Below, in pieces: positions 22,982-29,965 of a stretch of 34,541 nucleotides of DNA. The stretch is from assembly GCF_004023625.1 (NCBI RefSeq), contig NZ_RPDJ01000062.1:1-34541 (forward strand), in the 5' to 3' direction. The translations under genes and the position numbers were made by a program. Below the pieces are notes generated by a model. The model was not told the DNA's origin. It searched no databases and worked only from the letters and a program-made list of their open reading frames with translations. Source of the stretch: Streptomyces cavernae. Lineage in GTDB: Bacteria > Actinomycetota > Actinomycetes > Streptomycetales > Streptomycetaceae. Positions within the stretch are counted from its first letter, which is position 1, and each line of letters begins with the position of its first letter.

Positions 22982-23520
22982 TGACCATGGCCGGCCGACT
23001 TCCCGAACCCTACGGTCGGGACAGCAGTGCCAATCTCGCCGACATCCTGGAACGGGTCCTGGACAAGGGCATCGTGATCGCGGGTGACATCCGGATCAAC
23101 CTGCTCGACATCGAGTTGCTCACCATCAAGCTGCGGCTCATCGTCGCCTCCGTCGACAAGGCGAAGGAGATGGGCATCGACTGGTGGGAGACCGATCCGG
23201 CGCTGTCGTCAAAGGCGAACCGTTCCGAACTCGCCAGGGAGAACAGGGAGTTGCGGGATCGGCTGGCTGAACTCGAAGACGCCATGGGCGGTCAGGCCGA
23301 GCTGGAGCGCTCCGGTGGCCGGGCGGCCGGACATGAGCGGTCCGGCGGCCGGGAGGCCCGGCGTGAACGGTCCGGGAGTGACCGGTCCGGTGGTACCCAC
23401 CACCGGACCGGTACCCGGCGCCACCGCTCCGAGGACAGGGACTACGCGGACAGCGCTGATAACGCGGAGAGCGCGGACAGCGCCTACGGCAGCGACGACA
23501 CGGAGGAGGAGACGCCATGA
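22981..23520 (+). CDS. gvpJ: Gas vesicle protein GvpJ (GvpA paralogue with repeats)
   Basis: A 179-residue GvpA/GvpJ family protein. The core at about 17-65 (ANLADILERVLDKGIVIAGDIRINLLDIELLTIKLRLIVAS is split here by position: 17-57) has the DIR and ELL features of J rather than A proteins. A coiled-coil-like segment follows (78-103, SELARENRELRDRLAELED). Then come ERSGGR-type repeats (109-137) and an acidic Asp/Ser/Ala end (151-179). The repeats are also visible in the DNA as GAGCGGTCCGG-like units. GvpJ is a minor shell component. The start ATG shares one base with the gvpZ stop. Confidence 0.93.
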   Translation: MTMAGRLPEPYGRDSSANLADILERVLDKGIVIAGDIRINLLDIELLTIKLRLIVASVDKAKEMGIDWWETDPALSSKANRSELARENRELRDRLAELEDAMGGQAELERSGGRAAGHERSGGREARRERSGSDRSGGTHHRTGTRRHRSEDRDYADSADNAESADSAYGSDDTEEETP

Positions 23521-24308
23521 CCGGACTCCGCTACGTCTACGCGATCTGCCGTCCCTTCTCGACCCCGCTCCAGTCGCAGCTCACCGGGGTCGCCGGGGCT
23601 CCGCCCAAGCAGCTGCCTCACGGGGACCTGGTGGCGATCGTCAGCAACGTGCCGGAGGAGGACTTCTCCGAGGAGGCGCTGCGCGCCCATCTGGAGGACC
23701 TGGACTGGCTGAGTGCCACGGCCCGCGCCCACCAGAGCGTGATCGACGCGCTCACCGTCGTCACCAGTCCGCTGCCCCTGCGGCTCGCCACCGTGTTTCG
23801 CGACGACAGCGGCGTACGGATGATGATGCAGGAACGCGAGGAGCAGTTCCTGCAGACGCTCGACCGGCTCGAGGGGCGGGTGGAATGGGGCGTCAAGGTT
23901 TATGTGGAGAATGCCGGTGCGGATGCCGAGGAAGAGCAGCCGGAGGACTCCGATAAACCGCTGAGCGGCCGTGACTACCTGCGTCGGCGGCGTAAGCAGC
24001 GGACGGCCCACGAGGACAGGTGGGTACACGCCGAGGAATTCTCGCGGCGGCTGCACGGAACTCTTTCCGAATATGCCGAGGACCATCGGGTGCATGCGCC
24101 GCAGAACGCGGCGCTTTCCGGTGTTTCCGGCGCCAATGTGCTGAATGCCGCCTACCTTGTGCCGCGGTCGGAATCCGAGGCGTTCGTGGAACTGGTGGAC
24201 CGCACGAAGGACGACGCGCCGGGAATCCGGGTGGAGCTGACCGGCCCCTGGGCGGCCTACTCCTTCAGCGGGGAGCCGGTCGGGGTGCCGGAGGGGGAGG
24301 GCGAGTGA
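23517..24308 (+). CDS. gvpL: Gas vesicle protein GvpL
   Basis: A 263-residue GvpL/GvpF family protein, paralogue of gvpF. It has LRYVYAICRP at the N-terminus, DLVAIVSNVPEEDF, WLSATARAHQSVIDAL, VTSPLPLRLATVFRDD, RVEWGVKVYVE and the ending IRVELTGPWAAYSFSGE. Between about residues 140 and 215 is an insert with Glu/Asp and Arg/Lys runs. The DNA from about 23890 to 24180 uses clearly more A- and T-ending codons (TTT, AAT, GAT, TTC/TCC mixes) than neighbouring genes. It overlaps gvpJ and gvpS by 4 bp each. Confidence 0.94.
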   Translation: MTGLRYVYAICRPFSTPLQSQLTGVAGAPPKQLPHGDLVAIVSNVPEEDFSEEALRAHLEDLDWLSATARAHQSVIDALTVVTSPLPLRLATVFRDDSGVRMMMQEREEQFLQTLDRLEGRVEWGVKVYVENAGADAEEEQPEDSDKPLSGRDYLRRRRKQRTAHEDRWVHAEEFSRRLHGTLSEYAEDHRVHAPQNAALSGVSGANVLNAAYLVPRSESEAFVELVDRTKDDAPGIRVELTGPWAAYSFSGEPVGVPEGEGE

Positions 24309-24490
24309 CCGTCGTCGAACGCCGGGAGATCGCCCTCGTCGACCTGCTCGACCGGCTGCTCGCCGGCGGCGTCGTCATCACCGGCGACATCACACTGCGG
24401 ATCGCCGACGTCGATCTCGTACGCATCGATCTGAACGCCCTGATCAGCTCGGTCAACGAACAGGTTCCGTCGCCCTGGGAGGAGCCGTAG
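24305..24490 (+). CDS. gvpS: Gas vesicle protein GvpS (small GvpA paralogue)
   Basis: A 61-residue protein of the GvpA/J family, third paralogue in the cluster and close to the minimal shell fold: EIALVDLLDRLLAGGVVITG, DITLRIADVDLVRIDLNALISS, then a short PSPWEEP end. Unlike gvpA and gvpJ it has no extension. The GTG start overlaps the gvpL stop (GTGA); a longer in-frame reading further up is only the open frame inside gvpL. Its TAG shares a G with the gvpK GTG. Confidence 0.93.
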   Translation: MTVVERREIALVDLLDRLLAGGVVITGDITLRIADVDLVRIDLNALISSVNEQVPSPWEEP

Positions 24491-24786
24491 TGTCCGCACA
24501 GCGCCGAAACCGGCTGGACCTGGATCCGGACACGGTCGAGCGCGACCTGGTCAAGCTGGTGCTGACCGTCGTGGAGCTGCTGCGCCAGCTGATGGAGCGG
24601 CAGGCCCTGCGCCGCTTCGACACCGGAGACCTCTCGGAGGAGCAGGAGGAGCGCATCGGGCTCACCCTGATGCTTCTGGAGGACCGGATGACCGAACTGC
24701 GTGAGCGGTACGGACTGCGGCCCGAGGACCTCAACCTGGACCTCGGGCCGCTCGGACCGCTGCTTCCCCGCGAACCCGGCGAATAG
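24490..24786 (+). CDS. gvpK: Gas vesicle protein GvpK
   Basis: A 98-residue GvpK. The family pattern is clear: NRLDLDPDTVERDLVKLVLTVVELLRQLMERQALRRFD, GDLSEEQEERIGLTLMLLEDRM and LRERYGLRPEDLNLDLGPLGPLL. GvpK is a conserved accessory protein of unsettled function. The GTG start follows the gvpS end by a one-base overlap. It is the last gvp gene; neither gvpN (AAA ATPase) nor gvpC follows. Confidence 0.95.
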   Translation: MSAQRRNRLDLDPDTVERDLVKLVLTVVELLRQLMERQALRRFDTGDLSEEQEERIGLTLMLLEDRMTELRERYGLRPEDLNLDLGPLGPLLPREPGE

Positions 24787-24888
24787 AGAAAAGGGTTTTC
24801 AGGGTTTCCGCGGTTTACCTGGGGTTTGCTGTCGTCGGGTTATTCGGTTGTCGTAGTTTCTCTGTCGTCGCTGCTCGTCGTGGTACCG
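24787..24888. other. Intergenic GGGTTT-rich stretch after gvpK
   Basis: The interval between the convergent gvpK and the small hydrophobic-protein gene is unusually rich in T, with repeated GGGTTT or GGTTTN units (about 24797-24830) and then GTCGTCG runs. I see no gene in it. It could serve transcription termination for the operon. Confidence 0.4.
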
Positions 24889-24902
24889 CTACCAGCGGTA
24901 CC
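24882..24902. terminator. Perfect 9-bp hairpin, 3-nt loop
   Basis: GGTACCGCT at 24882-24890 is followed by ACC and AGCGGTACC at 24894-24902. It overlaps the last codons and stop of the small hydrophobic-protein gene on the minus strand and lies downstream of gvpK, so it could end transcription from both sides. Confidence 0.5.
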
Positions 24903-25059
24903 AGCGTGACCTGCCCCCGGTTGCGTTGGTGCTGCGCATCAGGAATCCCAGCAGCCACACGGCGAGGACTATCAGTGCTATCCACCAGAGAACCTTCACC
25001 GCGAATCCCGCACCGAAGAGAATCAGTGCCAGAAGCAGAACCAGCAGAATAGGAACCAT
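24889..25059 (-). CDS. Small hydrophobic membrane protein (56 aa)
   Basis: A 56-residue protein starting MVPILLVLLLALILFGAG, with a second hydrophobic run (VLWWIALIVLAVWLLGFLM) and a short polar end (RSTNATGGRSRWYRW). It has one or two membrane helices. Similar small proteins are common in Streptomyces and are often called hydrophobic protein; their function is unknown. The start is supported by an AGGAGGT ribosome site 8 nt before the ATG. Codon use is less G/C-rich than usual, partly because of Leu/Ile content. It is downstream of and in the same direction as the methyltransferase gene, 55 bp apart. Confidence 0.75.
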   Translation of the reverse strand: MVPILLVLLLALILFGAGFAVKVLWWIALIVLAVWLLGFLMRSTNATGGRSRWYRW

Positions 25060-25114
25060 AGTGAGTGACCTCCTGCTGTTCGGGTTTCCGGAATGCGCTG
25101 ATTCAATCGCGAGT

Positions 25115-25939
25115 TCAAGCTTCCTTTCGGCACAGGATTTCTCCGTGCAGTACGGAGAACCAACTTTCGGGCCGGTCGCCCCACTCCCGCCAGGCCCGTG
25201 CGATGTCCTCGAGCCGATCGGAGGTCGTGTGGCCGCCGAGGGTGGCCAGGTCCGCGTAGGAGGAGGCGACCGTACGGTCCGCCCACAGCCCGCTCCACCA
25301 GGCGCGCTCGTCCTGCGTGGCGAAGGTCCAGGTGCCCGAGGTGGCCACGATGTCCGTGAAACCCGCCGCGAGGGCCCAGGCCTTCAGCCGGCGGCCCGCG
25401 TCCGGCTCTCCGCCGTTCGCCCGTGCCACCCGCCGGTACAGGGCCAGCCAGTCGTCCAGGCCCGGCGACGACGGGTACCAGGTCATGGCCGCGTAGTCCG
25501 CGTCCCGGACGGCGACGTACCCGCCGGGCCGGCAGACCCGCCCCATCTCACGCAGCGCCCGCACCGGGTCGCCGACGTGCTGGAGCACCTGATGGGCGTG
25601 GACGACCGAGAAGGCGTCCTCCGGATACGGCAGTGCGTGCACGTCCGCGACCGTGAAGTCGACGTTGGTGAGCCCGCGTCCGGCCGCAGTGGCGCGGGCC
25701 TGCTCCAGGATGCCGGGCGCGCGGTCGACCCCGGTGACGTGCCCGTCCGGCACCAGCTCCGCGAGATCGGCGGTGATGGTGCCGGGGCCGCAGCCGATGT
25801 CCAGGATCCGCATACCGGGTTCCAGGGCGTCGAGGAGGTAGGCCGCGGAGTTGGCGGCGGTGCGCCAGGTGTGCGAGCGCAGCACCGACTCGTGATGGCC
25901 GTGCGTGTAGGTGGCGGTCTCCCTCGACATGCCGGTCAT
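25115..25939 (-). CDS. SAM-dependent class I methyltransferase
   Basis: A 274-residue methyltransferase of the UbiE/type-11 kind. Motif I is ILDIGCGPGTITADLAEL (about 45-62), the acidic SAM-ribose residue is in VTGVDRAPG, motif II lies in DFTVADVHALPYPEDAFSVVHAHQVLQHV and motif III in GRVCRPGGYVAVRD. The C-terminal half (DYAAMTWYPSSPGLDDW...) gives specificity; the substrate is unknown. The ATG at 25939 has GAGGGGA as ribosome site; a second ATG at 25930 is possible. Upstream is an AT-rich patch with a dyad at 26040-26059 that could be its operator. Confidence 0.9.
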   Translation of the reverse strand: MTGMSRETATYTHGHHESVLRSHTWRTAANSAAYLLDALEPGMRILDIGCGPGTITADLAELVPDGHVTGVDRAPGILEQARATAAGRGLTNVDFTVADVHALPYPEDAFSVVHAHQVLQHVGDPVRALREMGRVCRPGGYVAVRDADYAAMTWYPSSPGLDDWLALYRRVARANGGEPDAGRRLKAWALAAGFTDIVATSGTWTFATQDERAWWSGLWADRTVASSYADLATLGGHTTSDRLEDIARAWREWGDRPESWFSVLHGEILCRKEA

Positions 25940-26261
25940 GCGGATCCCCTCGTCGTACGGCGTGGAGCCGGCCGGTCACGCGACGCGCGGCCCGGCCGGC
26001 GGTACGGCACGACCGTACGTCCGATGTCGAATATTGAGACCAGTTGTCTTGCTATCTGGGACGCGTCAGCTGTTGGGCGATGACGTCCCGGGCGCCGAGG
26101 AGGTGCCCTTGGCGGCTGCGCGGGGCTGCCGCTCCGCGGGTGGGGCTACAGGGACTGCATCGGGCCGCGGGTGGGGCTACAGGGACTGCATCGGGCCGCG
26201 GGTGGCTACCGGGACTGCATCGGGCCGCGGTGGCTACCGGGACTGCATCGGGCCGCGGTGG
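25940..26261. other. Intergenic region with AT-rich patch and repeats
   Basis: It contains a CCGGCC-rich inverted repeat (about 25970-26000), then the lower-GC patch 26024-26060 and the tandem repeats that extend into the lipid-kinase gene. No convincing gene is seen. Confidence 0.5.
26040..26059. promoter_or_regulatory. Candidate operator dyad
   Basis: The 20-bp dyad begins CCAGTTGTC and ends TATCTGG, with symmetric ends CCAG/CTGG and a TTGTCTTGCTAT centre, in an AT-rich patch about 100 bp upstream of the methyltransferase start. The centre resembles operators of MarR-type regulators in actinomycetes, but no regulator gene is next to it. Confidence 0.25.
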
Positions 26262-26275
26262 CTACCGGGACTGCA
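26131..26275. repeat. Five tandem repeats of 28-31 bp across the lipid-kinase stop
   Basis: Units start at about 26131, 26161, 26192, 26221 and 26249. They share GGGCCGCGG, a TGGCTAC or TGGGGCTAC and GGGACTGCA. The unit shortens from 31 to 29 to 28 bp toward the gene. The last unit contains the stop codon and the last codons (Leu-Gln-Ser-Arg) of the PAP2/lipid-kinase gene, so each copy repeats a version of the gene end. Confidence 0.92.
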
Positions 26276-27755
26276 GCGGACGGTAGACGGTCAGCGCCTC
26301 GGGAATCTTCTCCAGCGTCAGATCGCCCTCCACCGTGGTGACTTCGCCGTCGTACGCGAACAGCGTGCCCGGGGCGACACCGGCCACCTTCAGCCGGCGC
26401 AGCCGTACCCCGGTGTGGACGGGGGAGCGGGTCAGCGGGCCCGCGAGTGCCGCCGCCAGCAACCGGGGACCGGGCCGGCGCCCGCCGTGCACCACCCGCA
26501 CATCGAGGAGACCGTCGGCGAGGTCGTAGCGGCGCCCCGGCGCGAGGCCCATCCGGTGGTACATGCCGTTGCCCGCGAACAGCAGCCACAGCGGGCGCTG
26601 CGCGCCGCCGACCTCGACCCGCAGCGGATGCTGGTCGGCGCGCAGCACGCGCAGTGCCGCGAGGACACCGGCCGGCCAGCCCCCGACGCGGGACTCCCAG
26701 CGCTCGCGCTCCCGTACCAGCTCCGGGTAGACGCCCAGGCTGCAGTTGTTCAGGAAGCAGCCCCTGATGTCCCCCGAGGAGAACACACCCACGTCCACCC
26801 GGACCGCCTCGCCGCCCGTGAGGGCCCGGCCCAGATCACGGGCGTCCTCGACGCACAGGTCGTACGCGAAGTGGTTGAGGGTGCCCCCGGGCAGCACGGC
26901 CAGCGGGAGGTCGTGGCGCAGGGCCACGTGCGCGGCGGCGTTCACCGTGCCATCGCCACCGCACACACCGAGCACCCGGGCGCGCGCGGCCGCCTTCTCC
27001 AGCTCCGCCCGCACGTCGGCCGGGTCACACTCCACGATCTCCGCGCGCGGCAGGGCGTCACGCAGCGCGCCGACGCGTTCGGCGGTACGGGCGCCGGTGT
27101 TGACGACCATGACCAGACCCTCGCCGTCGGGCAGCGCGGGCGCGTCCACGAACGGACGGCCGGGCGGCGGGAGCTGCGTACGGGTCGGCACCAGACCGCG
27201 CACGGCGAAGGCGGCGCCCGCGCCCAGGGCCGCGCCCGCCAGGACGTCACTGGGATAGTGCACGCCGGTGTAGACGCGGGACGCGGCGACCGCCGCGGCG
27301 ACCGGCGCGACCGCCGCACCCCAGGCCGGGGACTCCAGCGCGACACCGGTCGCGAACGCTGCCGCCGAGGCCGAGTGGCCCGACGGGAACGACGTGGTGA
27401 TCGGCTGACGCTTCAACTGCCTCACCAGCGGGACCGCGTCCAGCACGGGTCGCGGACGGCGCACCGAGCGCTTGCCCAGGGTGTTGATGGTGGCCGAGGC
27501 GAGGGCCAGCGAGGCGACGCCGCGGACGGCCGCCCTGCGGGCCCTCGGCGTACCGCTCACCGCGAGCGTCGCCGCCGCCGCGAACCACAGCACGCCGTGG
27601 TTGGCGCTCCGGCTCAGCCGCGGCAGCACACGATCGCCACCCGGCCAGTGCCGGGTGGCCACCGCGTCGAAGACACGGCTGTCCAGGGCGAGGAGCCGGT
27701 CCCGCAGCGCGTGGTGCCCGGGAACGGGAACGGTGAGGTCGATGTCAGGGCTCAT
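26262..27755 (-). CDS. PAP2 phosphatase / diacylglycerol kinase fusion
   Basis: A 497-residue fusion of two opposing activities. Residues 1-200 are a PAP2 (type 2 phosphatidic acid phosphatase) domain with KRSVRRPRP, FPSGHS and SRVYTGVHYPSD, the three phosphatase motifs, and several hydrophobic segments. Residues from about 213 on are a DAGK/YegS-like lipid kinase: VMVVNTGA, GVCGGDGTVNAAA, LPLAVLPGGTLNHFAYDL, and a C-terminal sandwich domain (GVFSSGD, LFAGNGMY, VRVVHGG). Such fusions occur in actinomycetes; the lipid is unknown. The ATG at 27755 is preferred over upstream starts, but the ribosome site is weak. It is divergent from the ABC-F gene. Confidence 0.9.
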   Translation of the reverse strand: MSPDIDLTVPVPGHHALRDRLLALDSRVFDAVATRHWPGGDRVLPRLSRSANHGVLWFAAAATLAVSGTPRARRAAVRGVASLALASATINTLGKRSVRRPRPVLDAVPLVRQLKRQPITTSFPSGHSASAAAFATGVALESPAWGAAVAPVAAAVAASRVYTGVHYPSDVLAGAALGAGAAFAVRGLVPTRTQLPPPGRPFVDAPALPDGEGLVMVVNTGARTAERVGALRDALPRAEIVECDPADVRAELEKAAARARVLGVCGGDGTVNAAAHVALRHDLPLAVLPGGTLNHFAYDLCVEDARDLGRALTGGEAVRVDVGVFSSGDIRGCFLNNCSLGVYPELVRERERWESRVGGWPAGVLAALRVLRADQHPLRVEVGGAQRPLWLLFAGNGMYHRMGLAPGRRYDLADGLLDVRVVHGGRRPGPRLLAAALAGPLTRSPVHTGVRLRRLKVAGVAPGTLFAYDGEVTTVEGDLTLEKIPEALTVYRPLQSR

Positions 27756-27883
27756 GCCCTGCGAGTACCCCGGCCTCCGCCCCGGTGCACGCGGCCCGGA
27801 AGTGACCTGCGCGCGAACGGACGGCGCGGCGGGACCGCAAAAGCGTTTGCCGGACGGCCCCGGACTTCGGAGAATGCCCGACC

Positions 27884-29503
27884 ATGGGACATCTCGAGGC
27901 AGCACATCTGGAGTACTACCTTCCGGACGGGAGGCCGCTCCTTGGCGATGTGTCCTTCCGGGTCGGGGAGGGTGCGGCGGTCGCCCTCGTGGGGCCCAAC
28001 GGCGCCGGCAAGACCACCCTCCTGCGGATCATCTCCGGCGAGCTCAGGGCGCACGGCGGCACTGTCACCGTCAGCGGCGGACTCGGCGTGATGCGCCAGT
28101 TCGTGGGATCCGTACGGGACGAGACCACCGTACGGGACCTGCTCGTGTCCGTGGCGCCGCCCCGGATCCGCGAGGCCGCCCGGGCCGTCGACGCGGCCGA
28201 GTACGCCATCATGACCGTCGACGACGAAGCGGCCCAGATGGACTACGCGCAGGCCCTCGCCGACTGGGCCGAGGCCCGCGGCTACGAGGCCGAGACGCTC
28301 TGGGACATCTGCACCACGGCCGCGCTCGGCATGCCGTACGACAAGGCCCAGTGGCGGAAGGTGAGCACCCTCTCCGGCGGCGAACAGAAACGCCTCGTCC
28401 TGGAGGCGCTGCTGCGCGGCACCGACGAGGTGCTGCTCCTCGACGAGCCGGACAACTACCTCGACGTACCCGGCAAGCGCTGGCTGGAGGAACGGCTCGG
28501 GGAGACCCGCAAGACCGTGCTCTTCGTCTCCCACGACCGGGAACTGCTCGCCCGCGCCGCCGACCGGATCGTCAGTGTGGAGCCCAGCCCCACGGGCGCC
28601 GACGCCTGGGTGCATGGCGGCGGCTTCGCCACCTACCACGAGGCCCGCCGCGAACGCTTCGCCCGATTCGAGGAGTTGCGCCGCCGCTGGGACGAGAAGC
28701 ACGCCCAGCTGAAGAAGCTGGTGCTGAATCTCCGTCAGGCGGCCAGCATCAGCCATGAGTTGGCCTCCCGCTATCAGGCCGCACAGACCAGGCTGCGGAA
28801 GTTCGAGGAGGCCGGACCGCCGCCGGAGCCGCCCCGTGAGCAGGACATCCGGATGCGGCTCAAGGGCGGGCGCACGGGCGTAAGGGCCGTCACCTGCAAG
28901 GGACTTGAGCTCACCGGCCTGATGAAACCCTTCGACCTGGAGGTGTTCTACGGGGAACGGGTCGCCGTGCTCGGCTCCAACGGCTCCGGCAAGTCGCACT
29001 TCCTGCGGCTGCTCGCGGGGGACGACGTGGCGCACACGGGGGAGTGGAAGCTGGGCGCCCGGGTCGTCCCCGGACACTTCGCCCAGACGCACGCCCACCC
29101 CGAGCTGGAGGGGCGCACCCTGCTCGACATCCTGTGGAAGGAACACGCCCAGGACCGCGGCGCCGCCATGTCCCGGCTGCGCCGCTATGAGCTGACCGCC
29201 CAGGCCGAGCAGCGCTTCGAGGCACTCTCCGGTGGCCAGCAGGCCCGCTTCCAGATCCTCCTCCTGGAACTCGAGGGCGCGACCGCGCTGCTGCTGGACG
29301 AGCCGACGGACAACCTCGACCTGGAGTCCGCCGAAGCGCTCCAGGAAGGCCTGGAGGCGTACGAGGGCACGGTGCTGGCGGTCACCCACGACCGGTGGTT
29401 CGCCCGCTCCTTCGACCGCTACCTCGTCTTCGGCAGCGACGGCCGGGTACGGGAGACGTCGGAACCGGTGTGGGACGAGCGGAGGGTCGATCGGGTGCGG
29501 TGA
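27884..29503 (+). CDS. ABC-F family ATPase
   Basis: A 539-residue soluble protein with two ABC ATPase domains and no membrane part. First site: GPNGAGKT (37-44), signature LSGGEQKR (163-170), Walker B LLLDEPDNYLD (about 184-194). Second site: GSNGSGKS (364-371), LSGGQQAR (448-455), LLLDEPTDNLD (about 469-479). The linker between the domains (about 225-320) is helical and charged (RRRWDEKHAQLKKLVLNLRQ), as in the P-site tRNA motif of ABC-F proteins. Some ABC-F factors protect ribosomes from antibiotics, others act in general translation; sequence alone does not tell. The last 10 codons and the stop are repeated 171 bp downstream. Confidence 0.93.
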   Translation: MGHLEAAHLEYYLPDGRPLLGDVSFRVGEGAAVALVGPNGAGKTTLLRIISGELRAHGGTVTVSGGLGVMRQFVGSVRDETTVRDLLVSVAPPRIREAARAVDAAEYAIMTVDDEAAQMDYAQALADWAEARGYEAETLWDICTTAALGMPYDKAQWRKVSTLSGGEQKRLVLEALLRGTDEVLLLDEPDNYLDVPGKRWLEERLGETRKTVLFVSHDRELLARAADRIVSVEPSPTGADAWVHGGGFATYHEARRERFARFEELRRRWDEKHAQLKKLVLNLRQAASISHELASRYQAAQTRLRKFEEAGPPPEPPREQDIRMRLKGGRTGVRAVTCKGLELTGLMKPFDLEVFYGERVAVLGSNGSGKSHFLRLLAGDDVAHTGEWKLGARVVPGHFAQTHAHPELEGRTLLDILWKEHAQDRGAAMSRLRRYELTAQAEQRFEALSGGQQARFQILLLELEGATALLLDEPTDNLDLESAEALQEGLEAYEGTVLAVTHDRWFARSFDRYLVFGSDGRVRETSEPVWDERRVDRVR

Positions 29504-29693
29504 GGGTCGTGGGGTGCGGGGGAGGGTTTCTTCGCCCCCGCCGCCCTTACCCTTCCCATCCCAGGGGCTTCGCCCCTTCGACCCCGGGCAAGGGGGCTGC
29601 GCCCTTTGGGCCCTCGATGTCGGGTGCTGCCCCCGGGCCCCCTGGACGAGCGGAGGGTCGATCGGGTGCGGTGAGGGTCGTGGGGTGCGGGGG
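29473..29693 (+). repeat. 50-bp direct repeat of the ABC-F gene end
   Basis: The 50 bp 29473-29522, which begin GGACGAGCGGAGGGTCG and include the last codons and TGA stop of the ABC-F gene, recur unchanged at 29644-29693. The second copy still reads as the same C-terminus (DERRVDRVR then stop). The DNA between is GC-rich hairpin sequence. Confidence 0.93.
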
Positions 29694-29850
29694 CGGGTGG
29701 GCTTCGCCCCTTCGGCCCCCCGGGCAAGGGGGGGCTGCGCCCCCTGGGCCCCCGATGTTGGGGGCTCATGCTCCCGGAACCCTGCTCCGCAAGGGGGCTG
29801 CGCGCCCTTGGAGCCCCGTCGCCGGGGGCTCCGCCCCGGACCCCCGCTCC
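29525..29850. terminator. Array of GGGGCTNCGCCCC-type hairpins
   Basis: Between the convergent ABC-F and baeRF2 genes there are at least five short hairpins: GGGGCTTCGCCCC (about 29567), GGGGGCTGCGCCC, GGGGGGCTGCGCCCC, GGGGGCTGCGCGCCC and GGGGGCTCCGCCCC (about 29826). Such palindromes are common after Streptomyces genes and probably end transcription or stop 3' exonucleases. I see no gene in 29504-29965. Confidence 0.55.
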
Positions 29851-29965
29851 TGAACGAACGCCGGGCCGGAGGGGCTGGATGGCGCGGCCTGGGTTGCGTT
29901 GCGTCAGCCCGTGACGGTGGGCCCCGGCCGCTCACCGGGCGGCCGAGGTGCGTGGGCCTCCGGCT

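Noticed and set aside
24020..24490. 156-codon frame ending with gvpS
   Set aside because: Most of it lies inside gvpL out of frame; the GTG at 24305 gives a complete minimal GvpA fold with the usual GTGA overlap.
26131..26275. Possible CRISPR array
   Set aside because: Units are directly adjacent with no unique spacers between them, and the unit overlaps a gene end.
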